Positions 18,686 through 28,235 of a stretch of DNA of 31,593 bases are shown one piece after another. Each line of letters starts with the position of its first letter. The first letter of the stretch is position 1. Under the pieces are notes generated by a model. It saw only the letters and a list, made by a program, of their open reading frames with translations, searched no databases and was not told the origin of the DNA. The stretch comes from Euprymna scolopes (taxonomy: Eukaryota > Mollusca > Cephalopoda > Sepiida > Sepiolidae): assembly GCA_024364805.1 (NCBI GenBank), contig CM044500.1, positions 84,988,851-85,020,443 on the forward strand, given 5' to 3'. The translations under genes and the position numbers were made by a program.

Positions 18686-19480
18686 TGGTACATATCATCA
18701 TCATCATATTTGGTTTAATGTTTGTTTTACATTTACATGCATTGGACGACCTTAAGAAATTGATTCTGAGCAGGTCTTTATGTGTCTCTCTTTCTCTCAG
18801 GCTGTTTTTTTGCCTCAGTATACTGAACCTGATACCTCAACTGTTCTACACCTTAGACAGGCTTAGATCTGATGACCTCAGATGCAGATTAAATCTACAG
18901 AGTATAGAAATTTGAAGAATGGATAACAATTCTTGGATTGACAAAGTAGCATTTGATGGTTCAAGTCAGCCCCTAGATTGTCAATATAATGACAAGGCGA
19001 ACCAAAGACGATATGAAAACTGATCATTATTATCATTAGTTTTTTTTGTCTTCTTATCTTTATGAGGTTAGACATTTTATTAATGACTTCCAACTTCTTC
19101 TGTCTATCATTTTGCTTATGCTGTCCAACAGGATCAGTTCATCATCAACTGATCCTTCCACCACATAGCTTTGAGTCATTGCTGTGCAACATATTCTCTC
19201 ATGGAGGCTTGTACAGTGAAACTGGTAATTTTTAACTCCTAAATTAGATTCAATTTAATATCCATTTTACATGCTGGTATCCAGTGGATGGCTTTTAGAA
19301 ATTGACTTCCAAACTAACTTATTTCTGGCCAGGTCTTTATCTATCCCTCTTTCTTTCAAGCACATTCTTATTACTTTCTCACATTTTTTTTCTCATGGTG
19401 ACCTGCACAGTGCAACCGGTAATTTTCTCTATTTGATATGCAGCAGCTAGTATCGTGTCATTTTGATATCAACCATGTCT
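18686..19480. repeat. Degenerate CATCATCAT-type cephalopod repeat, two copies
   Basis: CATATCATCATCATCATATT followed by TTTAATGTTTGTTTTACATT and GCATTGGACGACCTT resembles a dispersed repeat I recall from octopus and squid (CATCATCAT, GTTTAACGTCCG, CATGCTAGCATGG, TTGGACG). A second related stretch at about 19262-19440 shares TCCATTTTACATGCTGG, CCAGTGGATGGC and CAGGTCTTTAT..CTCTTTCT. CTCATGG.GGC.TG.ACAGTG occurs at 19198 and 19393. Recalled, not searched. Confidence 0.35.
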
Positions 19481-20274
19481 CACAGCCATACAAGTGTAGA
19501 GGTCGGACATGTGTGTTGTATGCTGCCATTCTCGTATACGATGAGATTCAAGCATTTTGTAAAATTTTTAACAGTTGCCTAAAGACTCCACACAACGTTG
19601 TCTTATAGTTATGTCAGTTCACCCACTAGATAGGTTAACTTATTGACTCTTTCAACACTTGCAAGAATTTTCTGTTTCCATAAGAGTTGGGTTTTGACTT
19701 GCTATATGAAGGGGAGATTGTCTTAGGTGGTCTTTCCAGAATGATCCTAATAGGATCTGTATATATTCCAGTAGATGGGCAGAGAAGGTCAGTTGGTCCT
19801 TTAGAAATCTCAGGGTCAGTTTAGTATTCTGGTGTTTAACAATCAGTTGGTTTTTGGTGGCCCTCTGTAAACAGATAATCTGTGTTTGGTTAGTCTTGTG
19901 CTTTGTTTTAATTAGGCTAAGATTTCTCATTTGCAAGAAAAAAATGAACATCATTGTAACACAGAAAAGAATAAAACTTTGTCAATAGTTTTAAACGGGA
20001 ATTGTAACTATTTGGGAGGGAAAATTCTTCTGGTGTAACACTGGTTAAGACCATCCAATTAACTCTCTGACTGGCATAATGAGCAAGCAATCACACCCTG
20101 TGCGATACACGTTTATATCTTCTCTAAGTTAAATATTTCTCGCATTGCAAGCCTGTCATTTACAGCAATATGCATGTTTGAAACGAGTGCAGGGGAAGAT
20201 AACTCGTACTAGTTTCTATATTAAAGCTCATTGATTTCTATGTTTCAGTTTTAAAGAATGCAATATGAACTTAC
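19481..20274. other. Intron between exons C and D, remaining part
   Basis: No exon or mobile-element structure recognised. The open frame at 19652-19954 on the minus strand has no family resemblance and no splice signals. Confidence 0.45.
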
Positions 20275-20436
20275 GTTAATGAGTTCATTGCTGCTGTAAT
20301 AAATAAGAGCAAATGAAGCGCAGAGGATGCTGATAACGAGGATGTTGATAAATAATCGCAGGGAATAGAGTCTAATCTTTAGCTTTAGAGTCCGTCCTAT
20401 CTGCGCCCATACTTCTTTTTGCATCGTAAGGTCAGC
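20275..20436 (-). CDS. TMC: TMC-like channel gene, exon C
   Basis: Residues 102-155, exactly 54 codons in phase 0 at both ends. It begins ADLTMQKEVWAQIGRT, the counterpart of the ADLEEERIRQ..ERT helix in vertebrate TMC7, and continues LKIRLYSLRLFINILV, matching the family's KLRIYxLRLFLN motif. The third membrane segment runs from about LFINILVISILCASFALIY, and the exon ends in the extracellular side (SSNELIN). The acceptor is CTCTTTTAG and the donor GTAAGT. The intron before it, 6.4 kb, is the longest in the visible gene. Confidence 0.95.
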
Positions 20437-20746
20437 CTAAAAGAGAAAAGACAAAAAAAAAACATCATTCAAAATATCTGCAAAACTAAAAAAATAAAAA
20501 TGTTTTCAGGTTTTGATATTTAAGATACTGTGATTGTCTCGGACTCTGGCATGAACAAGAGCATACAATATCTCAAATCTGTCCTCCCTGCAGTCACATC
20601 CAAAAAGGTTGATATCAGTCATACTGTACATAGTCAAATCACTTCTTACATACTCGAGCCAGGTCTCACGCTCCATAGTACTTGGGATATTCTGGCATGT
20701 TATGGAGTTGATTTCTAGTTATTAAAATGTAAGCATGATTTTTTAT
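20437..20746. other. Sequence upstream of exon C
   Basis: Intron sequence. A plus-strand open stretch at 20530-20718 (SDSGMNKSIQYLKSVLPAV..) is opposite to the host gene and unrecognised; it is probably chance or a repeat fragment. Confidence 0.4.
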
Positions 20747-20754
20747 GCTATTAT

Positions 20755-20935
20755 TAGGACTAGGACAACAGCATATTCTTTTCATTGTCTTGACTCTCGA
20801 GTGTGTATCCATTGATATCATATATACTGTTATATAGAGTGATGTGGTTCTAAGTTTATTAACTGTGCCTAACTGTGTCAGATATATACTCGAGAGTCAA
20901 AACAATGAAAAGAATATGCTGTTGTCATAGCCCTA
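20755..20935. mobile_element. hAT-type MITE, 181 bp, with 8-bp target duplication
   Basis: Terminal inverted repeats of about 55 bp: TAGGACTAGGACAACAGCAT at the left and, inverted, TAGGGCTATGACAACAGCAT at the right, continuing through ATTCTTTTCATTG and TTGACTCTCGAGT. The direct repeat GCTATTAT lies at 20747-20754 and 20936-20943. The end TAGGG fits the hAT consensus YARNG. The loop is about 70 bp and non-coding. The arms differ at only a few positions, so the insertion is fairly young. Confidence 0.9.
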
Positions 20936-20943
20936 GCTATTAT

Positions 20944-21546
20944 ATAAGAAATATTTTTTTGTAGATGGAAAATTAAACATTGATTTTATCTTTCATGAGA
21001 GAGGGGTTTAGTAGTGCTCTAGAGGCGCCTTAATTTTATAAGTGCTCACTATTCTAAACAGAACATGTAATAACCCAAAAGTTAGTTAACTTGCTTTTAG
21101 GGGTGCTCTAAATCCTATATAGAGTTAATAGGTTTAAACAGTGTCGCCCGGGATAAAAACTTCTGTATTTTTGTTGATGTTGCCTAGGAGCCATAATCCA
21201 AAGTGCCTAATATCCTGGATAGAGTAGGTTGTAACCCAAACGTGAGATTACATTAAAAAAAAACCCAGAAATTTCTATTCTAAAGAGGGATGAGAGGATT
21301 TAACATCTATTTTGTTTTTATAATGGTCCCAAGCAATGCCAGATAGCTCTGTTAGTATGAAATAAAATAATTATCTTTATATTATTAAATGAGATACACA
21401 CACGCACACAAATTTATACATATAACCAGTGATTGTATTGTTGTTGCTTCATAGATATTAATCCAATGAAACTCCAGTGTTTAAAAAAATAGTGTTTAAT
21501 AATAGGTAGAGCTGTATTATAGTATAAATTTCTCTATTTATACATG
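20944..21546. other. Intron sequence with a possible Helitron 3' end
   Basis: Contains short repeated phrases (GGTGCTCTA and AGTGCTC at 21015-21110) and GTCCCAAGCAATGCCAGATA then GTTAGT at 21325-21356, like the decayed Helitron end at 15388. No exon seen. Confidence 0.35.
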
Positions 21547-21770
21547 TGTCGTGGAAAAACAGTGAAAATAAGAACAATCAAGTCGAGGTTTGGTTAAAGA
21601 ACAAGTGTATTAACAATAATGTACAAAGATAGGAAAGCGTGTATATCTGCTGGGCACTCGGCTAGCAGTTGAAGTGCAGTCGCATCTCTCTCACCGGTGT
21701 TGGAATTACTAGCGCTATTTATAGTGCTAATCAGTGTAAATTCCTCTGTTCAAGGAAGGCCGGTATAACA
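21547..21770 (-). mobile_element. Possible solo LTR, 224 bp
   Basis: Read on the minus strand it starts TGTTATACCGG and ends TTTTCCACGACA. A TATA-like CACTATAAATAGCGC lies about 45 bp in, and the sequence is GC-richer than its surroundings. This order (TG start, promoter box, T-rich 3' part, CA end) is that of a short retrotransposon LTR. No flanking duplication could be matched and no internal region is present, so it would be an old solo LTR. Superfamily not determined. Confidence 0.35.
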
Positions 21771-21781
21771 ATATAAATATT

Positions 21782-21790
21782 AGTGTGTGC

Positions 21791-21859
<69 letters not shown>
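21782..21859. repeat. GT/AT compound microsatellite
   Basis: TGTG run followed by about 25 TA units. The open frame across it is an artefact. Confidence 0.95.
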
Positions 21860-21862
<3 letters not shown>

Positions 21863-22479
21863 CTATGTCAGTGTTTGAAACCAATATCCAGATTTTCTTG
21901 TAACTTGCACCACAGATGTGGTAACCATAAAAACAAAAAAATCCTGAAAATTTCAGCATGAAACAAAGTGATTTCAGATTTAGTGCATTTTTTGGTTTTG
22001 CATAAATCATGCAAGACATCGTTTGGGCAACATTTTAAGAATTATATTTCCTACAGTATTTTTAGCTTGGAACATGACGTTACCTTTAAAATTCACCCAG
22101 GTAAGTTTTTTGGATCCTAGGAATTCAAAAATGGCATCAGATCTGCTAAAATAAATAAGACTTCTATGAGGTTTTATTTAATCTTGAGAATTTTTAACAC
22201 ATGCACCAATATGCAGCAACAAAATAATAGGTTCACATAGTAACAGGCTATTTTCTTTTGCACACACTATGAAGTACCTCTGGATTAAAAATAGTAAAAG
22301 GTTCTTATTTTGTTCAACTCACAGTGTCTATTCAAATTTAAGTATATTTTTTTTTATTGTTGGAGCAATTGAGTATGTAAGATGAAGTTATGTAAATTTA
22401 TATAAAATTCATATTGAAACAAGTGAAACATGCATAGTTCCCTGTGAGTGCACAGTGAACGAGGCATAAAAAAATGACT

Positions 22480-22985
22480 AAGTTCAGCACACACCCCATT
22501 TAGCCCCAAAAGTCCTCAAGACATTGACATATTTAAATTTGAGTTCAACACCATGCAAAACTGCTAAATACACAGAAAATTTTGGACAAATATGGTAAAA
22601 TAGTAAAAAAAAATGGAGTGTTTTTGTTAGCCCTAAAAGAGCCCCTGGGGCACACCCAAGAGTTATCACAAAGTACAGACAAACAAAATTATATAGAAAT
22701 CAGTTACAACTTTTCAGAAAGTTTTATAAAAATCCAAGGCATCAATTTTTTTTTTTTAATAAGCACAAAACTGTCAATTTTAGCCATTTTAACCCAAAAG
22801 GCAACCCTAGGAGTTTTCCCGGAAAATTCGTTCTGTTACTCTTGTACTCATATCATGTTTAATGTTTGTGCAAAATTTAAAAAATTCCAAGGTGTAGTTA
22901 TAGAGAAAAGTGCGGACAGATGAAAGGACAAGGGTGAATTTACAGGTCCTCCCTCCTTTTGTCGGGGGACCAATAAGTTTTAGAA
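22480..22985. repeat. Dispersed repeat, mollusc type, unclassified
   Basis: Phrases such as AAAATTTAAAAAATTCCAAGG, GTAGTTATAGAGAAAAGTGC, GGACAGATGAAAGGACAAGG and TCCTCCCTCCTTTTGTCGGG resemble the ends of non-coding dispersed repeats I recall from bivalve and cephalopod DNA. Related wording occurs near 22650-22740 (AGTTATCACAAAGTACAGAC; AAAAATCCAAGGCATC), suggesting an internal duplication. The plus-strand frame at 22582-22923 has no family resemblance. Confidence 0.35.
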
Positions 22986-23487
22986 AATAATGGTTAAATA
23001 ATAAACTGTAAAATAGTAATTATATATTTGCATTAAAAATGAATTTCACAATAAAACCCAGCACACAGCAACATCTTTTAGATGGGTTATTCTGATCAGT
23101 TTTTACTGAGAATTTGGAATAGTTTTACCTATTATGACTTATAGCATCGATGAAGTTAGCACTGTTGGTGTTTATTTAGTAACCGCATAGGAGTTATTAT
23201 TATGTATGGCATAATCATGTTTATACATTGGTTTCTATTAGATCATCATAAGCTGTGTTGAGATTGGTCAGTAGCAAAATGGGTGACCATTTGTGAATAC
23301 CAGGTGCTGTATGTGCACTTTGCTTATCTTGGCATTGTTTCTAGTTGTCCTAGACTTATCCTTGCCACTGGAATTGAGTAGAACTGACCTGGGAGATGAC
23401 TGGTTAGGGATTATGCAACCCTCCCTTCAAAATTCAGTACATATCTATCATCCTCCCACGATGATCAGATGGTCATCATCGCTTTGA
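22986..23487. other. Intron between exons B and C, unassigned part
   Basis: AT-rich sequence, nothing recognised. The plus-strand frame at 23293-23487 is short, opposite to the host gene and unrecognised. Confidence 0.45.
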
Positions 23488-23492
23488 CAGAC

Positions 23493-23956
23493 TGTAGGAA
23501 AATGTAGTAGGCAAAAAATAAGGAACAAAGATAGGAAATAGTCAGTTTCGCTCTGCACTGCCCACCTCTAGAAGAGAGGGATTTCTTGGCTGGAATAACT
23601 GTAGAGAAAGAAGAAGGAGACAAAAACAAAAACAAAAAAAAGGCAGAAGAAAACTCGCTTCTCGCAGATACGTGGTTCGTTACAAAGAACAATCCAACTG
23701 CCAGAACCACCTACACACAATCTGCAGGACACTACCTGACTGCTTTCCAGCGTCCTGCCTATATAGCGGCCGGGAATTATATATTTGCAAAATCGTGTGA
23801 GAGCAGATGTGACTCTGCGAGAATTGCATGGGGTCAACGCCAATAAAAACTTATGAACGCCATCTTGGAACTCTCTTCCACTCAGCCCGCAACACAGACA
23901 TATCCGAGGTAAGCTCTTTATTTCCCCTCATTTCGGTTATTGCTAATTCTGCTACA
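23493..23956 (+). mobile_element. Solo LTR, 464 bp, with 5-bp target duplication
   Basis: Begins TGTAG and ends CTACA, perfect 5-bp inverted ends. The direct repeat CAGAC lies on both sides (23488-23492 and 23957-23961). A TATA-like CCTATATAGCGG at about 23758 is followed about 85 bp later by AATAAAA (23842-23848), the order of promoter and poly(A) signal in an LTR. No internal coding region is present, as expected after recombination between two LTRs. The intact duplication suggests a modest age. It belongs to the LTR retrotransposons; superfamily is not determinable from the LTR alone. Confidence 0.8.
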
Positions 23957-23961
23957 CAGAC

Positions 23962-25046
23962 AAACATCTATCCAGGAGTTCTTCCTAAGGTAAACATTTC
24001 TGGCTGTTAGCACCATCCATTATAAAATGACTGAGTGGAACATCATCAAAATATCCCATACACAATGGCGCTTTGTCCACTGTCGTCAGAATTATGTAGA
24101 ACTGGATTTCATACCTGTTAAAGATGTGCAAAAATTATAACCTGTTGATTTATAACGAGTGTTTTATACCAAATTGATGGTATGGTAAATATGTGCTCAT
24201 CTTTTGCATTAAATACTAATTCCTATTAATCACTAACTGTGCATTGAACAGATACCATAACACTTAGTTCACTACACTTTATCATAAAGGTCCAAATAGG
24301 ATTAGTAGTTTCAGAGGAAAAGTGAAACAGATAGACAGAGACACCCTCAGAGAAATATAATATCATTTAAACTGCATTCCAATGAGTATGCCAATTTTGG
24401 CTATTGAACCACAATAGCTGCTTAAATTATACTTCTTGGAATATGTTGTATGACAAAGTTTTTCTTTAGCTTTTATGCCTGCATTAGTTGGTGCTTCATT
24501 TTTTTCAGTAAAATATGTCCCATATGTAACAAAGTTGGATCAGTGCATCATTATGTACTGAAACAACCCTAAAGTAATTGTAATTTAAAATCCTTATCCA
24601 TAGGAAGTTAGGCAACACTTGATTCTTTGACTAAATCTGTCCCATACAGAACACAGTTTCTGCTCTAACAGCTTAACCAGAATGGATGAAATTTTCATGA
24701 TTAGAAGTGTTAATATATGTATGTAACTGTCTATTTACTGTTCGAATATACAGAAGCTAAATAAGCCAAGTTGCATACACAACAGCCTGTTATTCATGTA
24801 AGTATTGATGCTCATCATTCACATTTGGGTTGTGTTCAACCTATTATCACATTTCTTCAATTTGTTTACATAAATTTTACTAACTTTCATAATCACAATG
24901 AAAATAAAAAATATTCAATAGTTTGATAATATCTGTCTCATAGACAACATATTTGGGGTCTCACAATCTCACAAAAACGTGGTTGAATTTTTCTTGATGA
25001 GATAGATATGCAACTAGTGCTAATAAACTATAACATTATTTGCGTA
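23962..25046. other. Intron between exons B and C, unassigned part
   Basis: AT-rich, about 1.1 kb. No exon, RNA gene or mobile-element end recognised on either strand. Confidence 0.5.
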
Positions 25047-25057
25047 GAGAAAGTTGT

Positions 25058-25343
25058 TGGTTGTTGGTTGGTTGTTTTTGTTTTACGGCATATCAACCCT
25101 TTTCAGGTTATTTAATGCCAAATCCAGTTATTTTGAAGAAAAAATTTTTAATAGAATATATATTTATTTTTTTTTTACAGTCGGTTTCTATTTAACCCAT
25201 AGTTGGGACCCTAACAGGTACTACCACTCTGGGTCAGAGTGGACCTGGGAGCAATGGCAATTAAAGGGTGGCTCCACACTCCCCAAAGCCCGCAAGCTGA
25301 GGCCTCACCACTGGATATAGTTTAAGGTCATATCCAGGACCAT
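25058..25343 (-). mobile_element. SINE-like element, copy 2, complete (286 bp)
   Basis: The perfect 11-bp direct repeat GAGAAAGTTGT flanks it (25047-25057 and 25344-25354). On the minus strand it starts ATGGTCCTGGATATGACC, passes GGGTTGATATGCCGTAAAAC and ends in a CCAACAACCAA tail. It is the uninterrupted form of the element at 12214-13097. A T/A-rich variable stretch at about 25140-25182 marks where the other copy took its 596-bp hairpin. The long perfect duplication suggests insertion by LINE machinery and relative youth. Confidence 0.88.
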
Positions 25344-25354
25344 GAGAAAGTTGT

Positions 25355-25867
25355 AAAGAGTGCGAATATTACTTGCCTAAAAAACATCCACGTGTCTACA
25401 CATTCTGCAAAGTAAGGCTGCTTAATGAGGGGAGAAACCAAAATAGTAACACCCAGATAATTTCGTCTTCAATTGTCACAAATTAGCATAGAAATTTCAC
25501 CAAATTTTTGATGATTCTATGCAGATTAGACAATCTTAGACAATCTATATTAGCAAGATGCTGGCAGAACGGAAGAGTTCGTTTTTGAGGAAGGCGAGCA
25601 GTACTAATTGAAGAATGACATGTTGGAATATGAGAAAGCAAAATGCAGAGGTAGCGTCAATTACGTTCGACTCCAAGAAAGAGGATGCTGTCAATTTGTA
25701 TCATTTTCAGTCTGCTATATTGAATACTGAAAGTAGCTAGTCATCTCATACACAACAGCTAATCAGTAAACATTGGTGCACATTTTCTGCAAAAGTGTCA
25801 CTTATTAAATGCATTCTTCCGGTTGAAAATCAATTATGTAGCATGAATTTTGAATATATATAGTGGT
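25355..25867. other. Intron part with possible SINE head
   Basis: GCAAGATGCTGGCAGAACGG at about 25552, then GCAAAATGCAGAGG and TTACGTTCGACTCC at 25637-25675, resemble the head of a tRNA-derived cephalopod SINE as I remember it (GCTGGCAGAA, GCGAAATGCTTAG, CGTTCTGAGTTC). Strongly decayed; low confidence. Otherwise nothing recognised. Confidence 0.3.
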
Positions 25868-26299
25868 ACTATAATATAAATCTCACCTGTCTATTTAAAT
25901 GTATGTATGTTTGTATGTTTGCCTAAAACTTTCAACAGAGGCGACGGTTTTCACAAGATTGGTATAGTTTTGAAGCTCAATCCTTCGGATGACAAATATC
26001 GAAAAATTGGCTAAAAACATTAATTTCTTCACCCTCAATTGGACACTTTTCTACAAGAAGAGGGGTCACTTTTTTCGCTGATATTTCCGAATGTCATCCC
26101 CTCTTTTCGATTGACTAGCCTTAATTTAAACCTTCGCTCTTCTGGTTTGGCGATGGACGCAATGGCAAAGATGTCACATTTTTTTTTTTACTTTTTCTCC
26201 CTCCTTCACGGTACGGGTTCAAGCCTTCCTACTACCACTTTTTTTTTTTGCTCAACACACACCTCCAAACACTCGGGCAACGCTGGGCATCCAGGCTAG
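25868..26299 (+). mobile_element. Short Helitron, 432 bp, copy 2
   Basis: The 3' end is intact: AACACTCGGGCAACGCTGGG, CATCCAGG, CTAG (26296-26299), then T. The 5' end reads ACTATAATATAAATCTC, where the expected TC is probably mutated to AC. It is co-linear with the copy at 15881-16320 over its full length, including GTCTRTTTAAATGTATGTATG and GCGATGGACGCAA. No ORF for transposition proteins. Confidence 0.82.
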
Positions 26300-26339
26300 T
26301 ATAATGGTAAGTTGTAAGATTGTACATCTAAAAACAAGA

Positions 26340-26465
26340 ATAGGTTTAAAATTTATACTAGTAAGAATCCATGGCACAATGGATAAAGTACGATAAAATT
26401 CAGTTCTACATGAAACTGTTCTGAAGGTTAAAAATTCAATCTTCAGTGTGGATAATAACTAAGAC
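26340..26465 (+). repeat. Possible tRNA-derived SINE relic
   Basis: CATGGCACAATGGATAAAGT resembles a tRNA 5' half and first promoter box. GAAGGTTAAAAATTCAATC, about 45 bp later, resembles the second box. No tail or duplication assigned. Confidence 0.35.
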
Positions 26466-26487
26466 TATAATTGCTTAACATTTAAGG

Positions 26488-26832
26488 TCATGACTGCTCG
26501 AACAAGAGCATGCTATCCTCGTGAATTAAATAAAGGGCCTCGTTCAAAATTATGTGCAGATTTATGAGTTCGACAAGATACATCTGAAGAAGGTCAGGAG
26601 TTATATTGATTGAAATCTTATGAAAAATAACATTCAAGATGAGAACAGTAGGTTGAATAATCCAAATAACACAAGTTTGTTCATTCCATTCACCATCTTC
26701 AATCTTCGTAGAATATTCTTCATCATTCAACTGACAATCCATCCATATATCGTTAACACTTATCATTGCAATAGCCTTCGTTAGTGATGACTCATTAATA
26801 AAAAAAAAGAAAAATTCCAACATCTTACTCAC
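26488..26832 (-). other. Open extension of exon B into the intron (114 codons)
   Basis: The frame of exon B continues without a stop through the donor to a stop at 26488. After VSKMLEFFFFFINESS it reads KAIAMISVNDIWMDCQL, then EYSTKIEDGEWNEQTCVIW, IIQPTVLILNVIFHKIS and NLHIILNEALYLIHEDSML. Composition is balanced, with Trp, Cys, Asp and Glu, unlike chance frames in this AT-rich DNA. Retaining the intron would end the channel after segment 2 with a novel tail. It could equally be a relic coding sequence that happens to be in frame. Not recognised. Confidence 0.4.
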
Positions 26833-26980
26833 CCGCAATTCCTGAAGCAAGCAATTTTTTTTCCGACTAATCATTTTCTCATCAGATATGCAATAATCCC
26901 AGGATCCAAAAACTTTCTGAGAATATGGAATTCCAGTACTTTGCTGGTTTACAAGGTTCTCTTTGATTCCATCTGCAATG
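26833..26980 (-). CDS. TMC: TMC-like channel gene, exon B
   Basis: Residues 52-101, the cytosolic stretch after membrane segment 2. The landmark is YSQKVFGSWDYCISDEK, the counterpart of the (F)S-K-x-F-x-(G/S)WD(F/Y)CI motif in TMC5-8, followed by NCLLQELR, which matches the family's (S)LxxELR. The acceptor is TTTTGTGAACAG and the donor GTGAGT. The exon joins exon A in frame (AC + C gives Thr) and ends in phase 0. The same reading frame stays open for 114 more codons into the downstream intron (see findings), which is unusual in such AT-rich DNA. Confidence 0.93.
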
Positions 26981-27199
26981 CTGTTCACAAAATGTCCAAT
27001 GGAAAGATATATATATAAAAAAAGGTATTTTAAACAATTTAGTTGAAGTGAAAATTGTAAAAATAACAAATATAATGGAAAGTTCCTAAGAATTGCAACT
27101 AACTAACCTGATTGGAAGGCGTGGTTATGATATGATAAGGAAAACAATTTTCTGTGATTATTGAATTGCAGAGAGAAATGTGGAATCATGAATCTGAAA

Positions 27200-27890
27200 C
27201 AGAATCTGCTGTTATATTGTGTCTAGTTTTGCCTTATTGCATTTTGTCTAATTTTGCCTTATTAATTTGTATTTTAGGTAGTTTTGCCTTATTGATTTGT
27301 ATTTTGCCTTGTTTTATCTCACTGCATTGTAGTTTGGATGAATGCTTCTTCATTTTATTGAATTTTGTCAACTTCTGCCTTCTTGTTTTACTTTATGATA
27401 TTGCAGTTAGGATTAATGTTGCCTTATCATTGTATTGTAGTTTATCTAGTTTTGCTTTATTATTGTATTTGTATTTAGCCTAGTTTTGACTTATTGTATT
27501 ATATTTTGTTCTGTATTGTTTGGATTAATGCTGCCTTATTATTTTATTGTATTTAGTCTAGTTTCCCTTATTGTACTGCATTTTGTCTAGGTTTGCATCA
27601 TTGTATTGCAGTTAGGATTAATGTTGCCTTATTATTTTATTTTGTCTAGTCTTGCTGCATTAGTGTATCATATTTTGTCTTGTTTTGCCTTATATTGTAA
27701 TTTTAATTAAGGTTTCCTAATTATTATATTGTATTTTGTCTTTTTGCTGTATTATATTATTTTGTCTAGTTTTGCCTTATTATTACATCATATTTTAGAT
27801 TAATGTTGTTTTATTATGGCATTATACCTGGGATTAATGTTGCCACATTATTTTATCATACTTTAAATTAATGTTGTCTTACTGAACACC
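27200..27890. repeat. Degenerate T-rich minisatellite
   Basis: Loose repeats of about 30-40 bp built from TTTTGTCTAGTTTTGCCTTA and ATTGTATT. A second phrase, GGATTAATGTTGCCTTATTA, recurs at least four times (27410, 27518, 27617, 27832). Strand-asymmetric: the plus strand has almost no A tracts. It occupies most of the intron between exons A and B. Open frames on the plus strand here come from the repeat. Confidence 0.7.
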
Positions 27891-28080
27891 ATTTTTCCTG
27901 TTTATTATTCTATTGTTTTTATACATACAATTATTATATTATTACATTGTAATTTGTCATATTCACGCCTTTTTTATTGTAGAGATTTATTATTGTTTGA
28001 CCATTTCTACTTCTCCATCTCAATAGAAGTGACTAGTGTCATTGCAAAGGTGATAAAGGAAGAGGCATTTGTTTACTTAC

Positions 28081-28235
28081 GTTCGGATAATCAGGACAAA
28101 ACATATGAGAAAGAAGATGCCAAGGGCAAGAAGATATGCCAATGACATGTTGTAATTGTAGATCTTATCGGTGCCAATATTTAATGTTACATTATGGTAA
28201 CTTCCATAAAATAGCACTGTATATTCCATGAAACC
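28081..28235 (-). CDS. TMC: TMC-like channel gene, exon A (first exon visible)
   Basis: Encodes residues 1-51 of the visible protein plus two bases of a split Thr codon. It opens with GFMEYTVLFYG, matching the conserved G-(F/Y)-x-EY-x-x-LFYG motif at the end of the first extracellular loop of TMC proteins. A possible N-glycosylation site (NVT) follows, then a hydrophobic stretch from YNMSLAYLLAL to VLIIR that corresponds to the second membrane segment of the family. The acceptor is TTTTCAG and the donor GTAAGT; the exon ends in phase 2. TMC proteins are multi-pass (about ten segments) membrane proteins, some of them mechanosensory channel subunits. The start codon and first membrane segment must lie in exons beyond this window or in sequence I could not recognise. 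Confidence 0.93.

Noticed and set aside
19652-19954. 100-residue minus-strand frame in the intron between exons C and D
   Set aside because: No recognisable domain, no paralogue in the window, and no splice signals linking it to neighbours.
21547-21770. Confident solo LTR call
   Set aside because: Ends and promoter-like box fit, but no matching target duplication was found, so it is kept only as a possible element.
23568-23846. Frames of about 90 residues on both strands
   Set aside because: They lie inside the solo LTR, which has no coding function of its own.
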